Assembly (NCBI GenBank): GCA_021806345.1
Contig: JAJZXP010000243.1
Location: 1-6,589, forward strand
From: Thermoplasmata archaeon
GTDB taxonomy: Archaea > Thermoplasmatota > Thermoplasmata > Thermoplasmatales > Thermoplasmataceae
DNA: 6,589 bases
Direction of reading: 5' to 3'
Of this stretch, positions 6,143-6,589 are shown piece by piece (the stretch's first letter is position 1; every line of letters starts with the position of its first letter). The notes under the pieces are model-generated. The model ran no database searches. It saw only the letters and a program-made list of their open reading frames with translations, and had not been told where the DNA came from. A program made the position numbers and the translations under genes.

Positions 6143-6589
6143 CTACAAACAGATATTTTCATAAATTTCTCCACTAACACCATGATTATTACCGAAAATA
6201 TCTTCCCTTGCAATTCTGCACAGTTCATCCTTATTCAGAAATCCTCCCCGAACGAGCTTGGAAATTATTTCATTGCAATCCTCTCTTCTGTTTTCTCTTA
6301 AATATAACTCAAAGAGTGTAAGAAGGTAATAAGAAGAATATGGATCGCATTTAAGAGATTCCTGAATCTCCTGAATGGCATCATTATTTTTCCTCAACAT
6401 CATCATTGCAATGGATCTCATGTGGTGATAATCTGAATTTTCCGGACTTAAGGAAATCGAACTCTCCATTTCTTCAGCAGCCTCCACATACCTGCCCATA
6501 ATGAATAGATCCCTGGCCCTGGAGAATCTGTAACTGGAATCGTATGGCTTTAGTTCAATTGCTTTGTTATATTCCTCAATCGCCGTGGA
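6143..6589 (-). CDS. Tetratricopeptide-repeat protein, C-terminal part (5' end outside window)
   Basis: Reading leftward, the frame is open from the right edge to a TAG at 6145-6143. The visible 148 codons include about 30 upstream of the internal Met at 6499, so that Met is not the true start. The sequence shows consecutive 34-residue TPR helix pairs: EEYNKAIELKP, then YVEAAEEMESSISLSPENSDYH, then NDAIQEIQESLKCDPYSSYY, then a degenerate pair in LYLRENRREDCNEIISKL. The A...Y/L..A..LSP pattern with Pro at the repeat boundary is typical. TPR arrays are protein-protein docking scaffolds; no partner can be deduced. The last ~40 residues (from about LVRGGFLNKDELCRIA) leave the repeat pattern. The gene converges on the operon and is separated by 376 bases, so it is probably not part of the same system. 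Confidence 0.85.
   Translation of the reverse strand, partial: STAIEEYNKAIELKPYDSSYRFSRARDLFIMGRYVEAAEEMESSISLSPENSDYHHMRSIAMMMLRKNNDAIQEIQESLKCDPYSSYYLLTLFELYLRENRREDCNEIISKLVRGGFLNKDELCRIAREDIFGNNHGVSGEIYENICL

Overview
The window looks archaeal. It is AT-rich with many ATA (Ile) and AGA/AGG (Arg) codons, it has strong GGAGGT(GAT)-type ribosome binding sites inside a tightly packed operon, and the one promoter-like element in the non-coding stretch is an A/T-only TATA box. The helicase and tetratricopeptide-repeat families also fit a euryarchaeote. Thermoplasmata or a methanogen lineage is possible, but I cannot fix the lineage from sequence alone.

Layout. Bases 1-5766 hold four co-directional genes on the + strand with almost no spacing (8-base overlap, 2-base gap, 0-base gap), so they form one operon whose promoter lies left of the window. 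In order they are: (1) the C-terminal part of a CARF-like nucleotide-sensor protein, cut by the left edge; (2) an 898-residue UPF1/COG1112-type superfamily 1 helicase with all core motifs and a long insertion between motifs III and IV; (3) a 390-residue protein of unknown function with a probable winged-helix N-terminus; (4) a 497-residue phospholipase-D-fold protein with two intact HKD catalytic motifs. Bases 5767-6142 are non-coding, with one TATA-like box, a T-rich stretch and a small hairpin. Bases 6143-6589 hold the C-terminal part of a TPR-repeat protein on the - strand, cut by the right edge and convergent with the operon.

How the genes may work together. A COG1112-type SF1 helicase paired with a PLD-family nuclease is the core composition of the Mokosh anti-phage systems. 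This locus differs: no kinase domain is visible on the helicase, there is an extra conserved-looking 390-residue gene between helicase and nuclease, and a CARF-like gene leads the operon. The working inference is a Mokosh-like defence module in an archaeon. The CARF protein would sense or degrade a cyclic oligonucleotide, the helicase would engage foreign or aberrant nucleic acid, the unknown protein would act as adaptor, and the PLD protein would cut. The family calls for helicase and PLD are firm, the CARF call is good but rests on a fragment, and the system-level role is a hypothesis.
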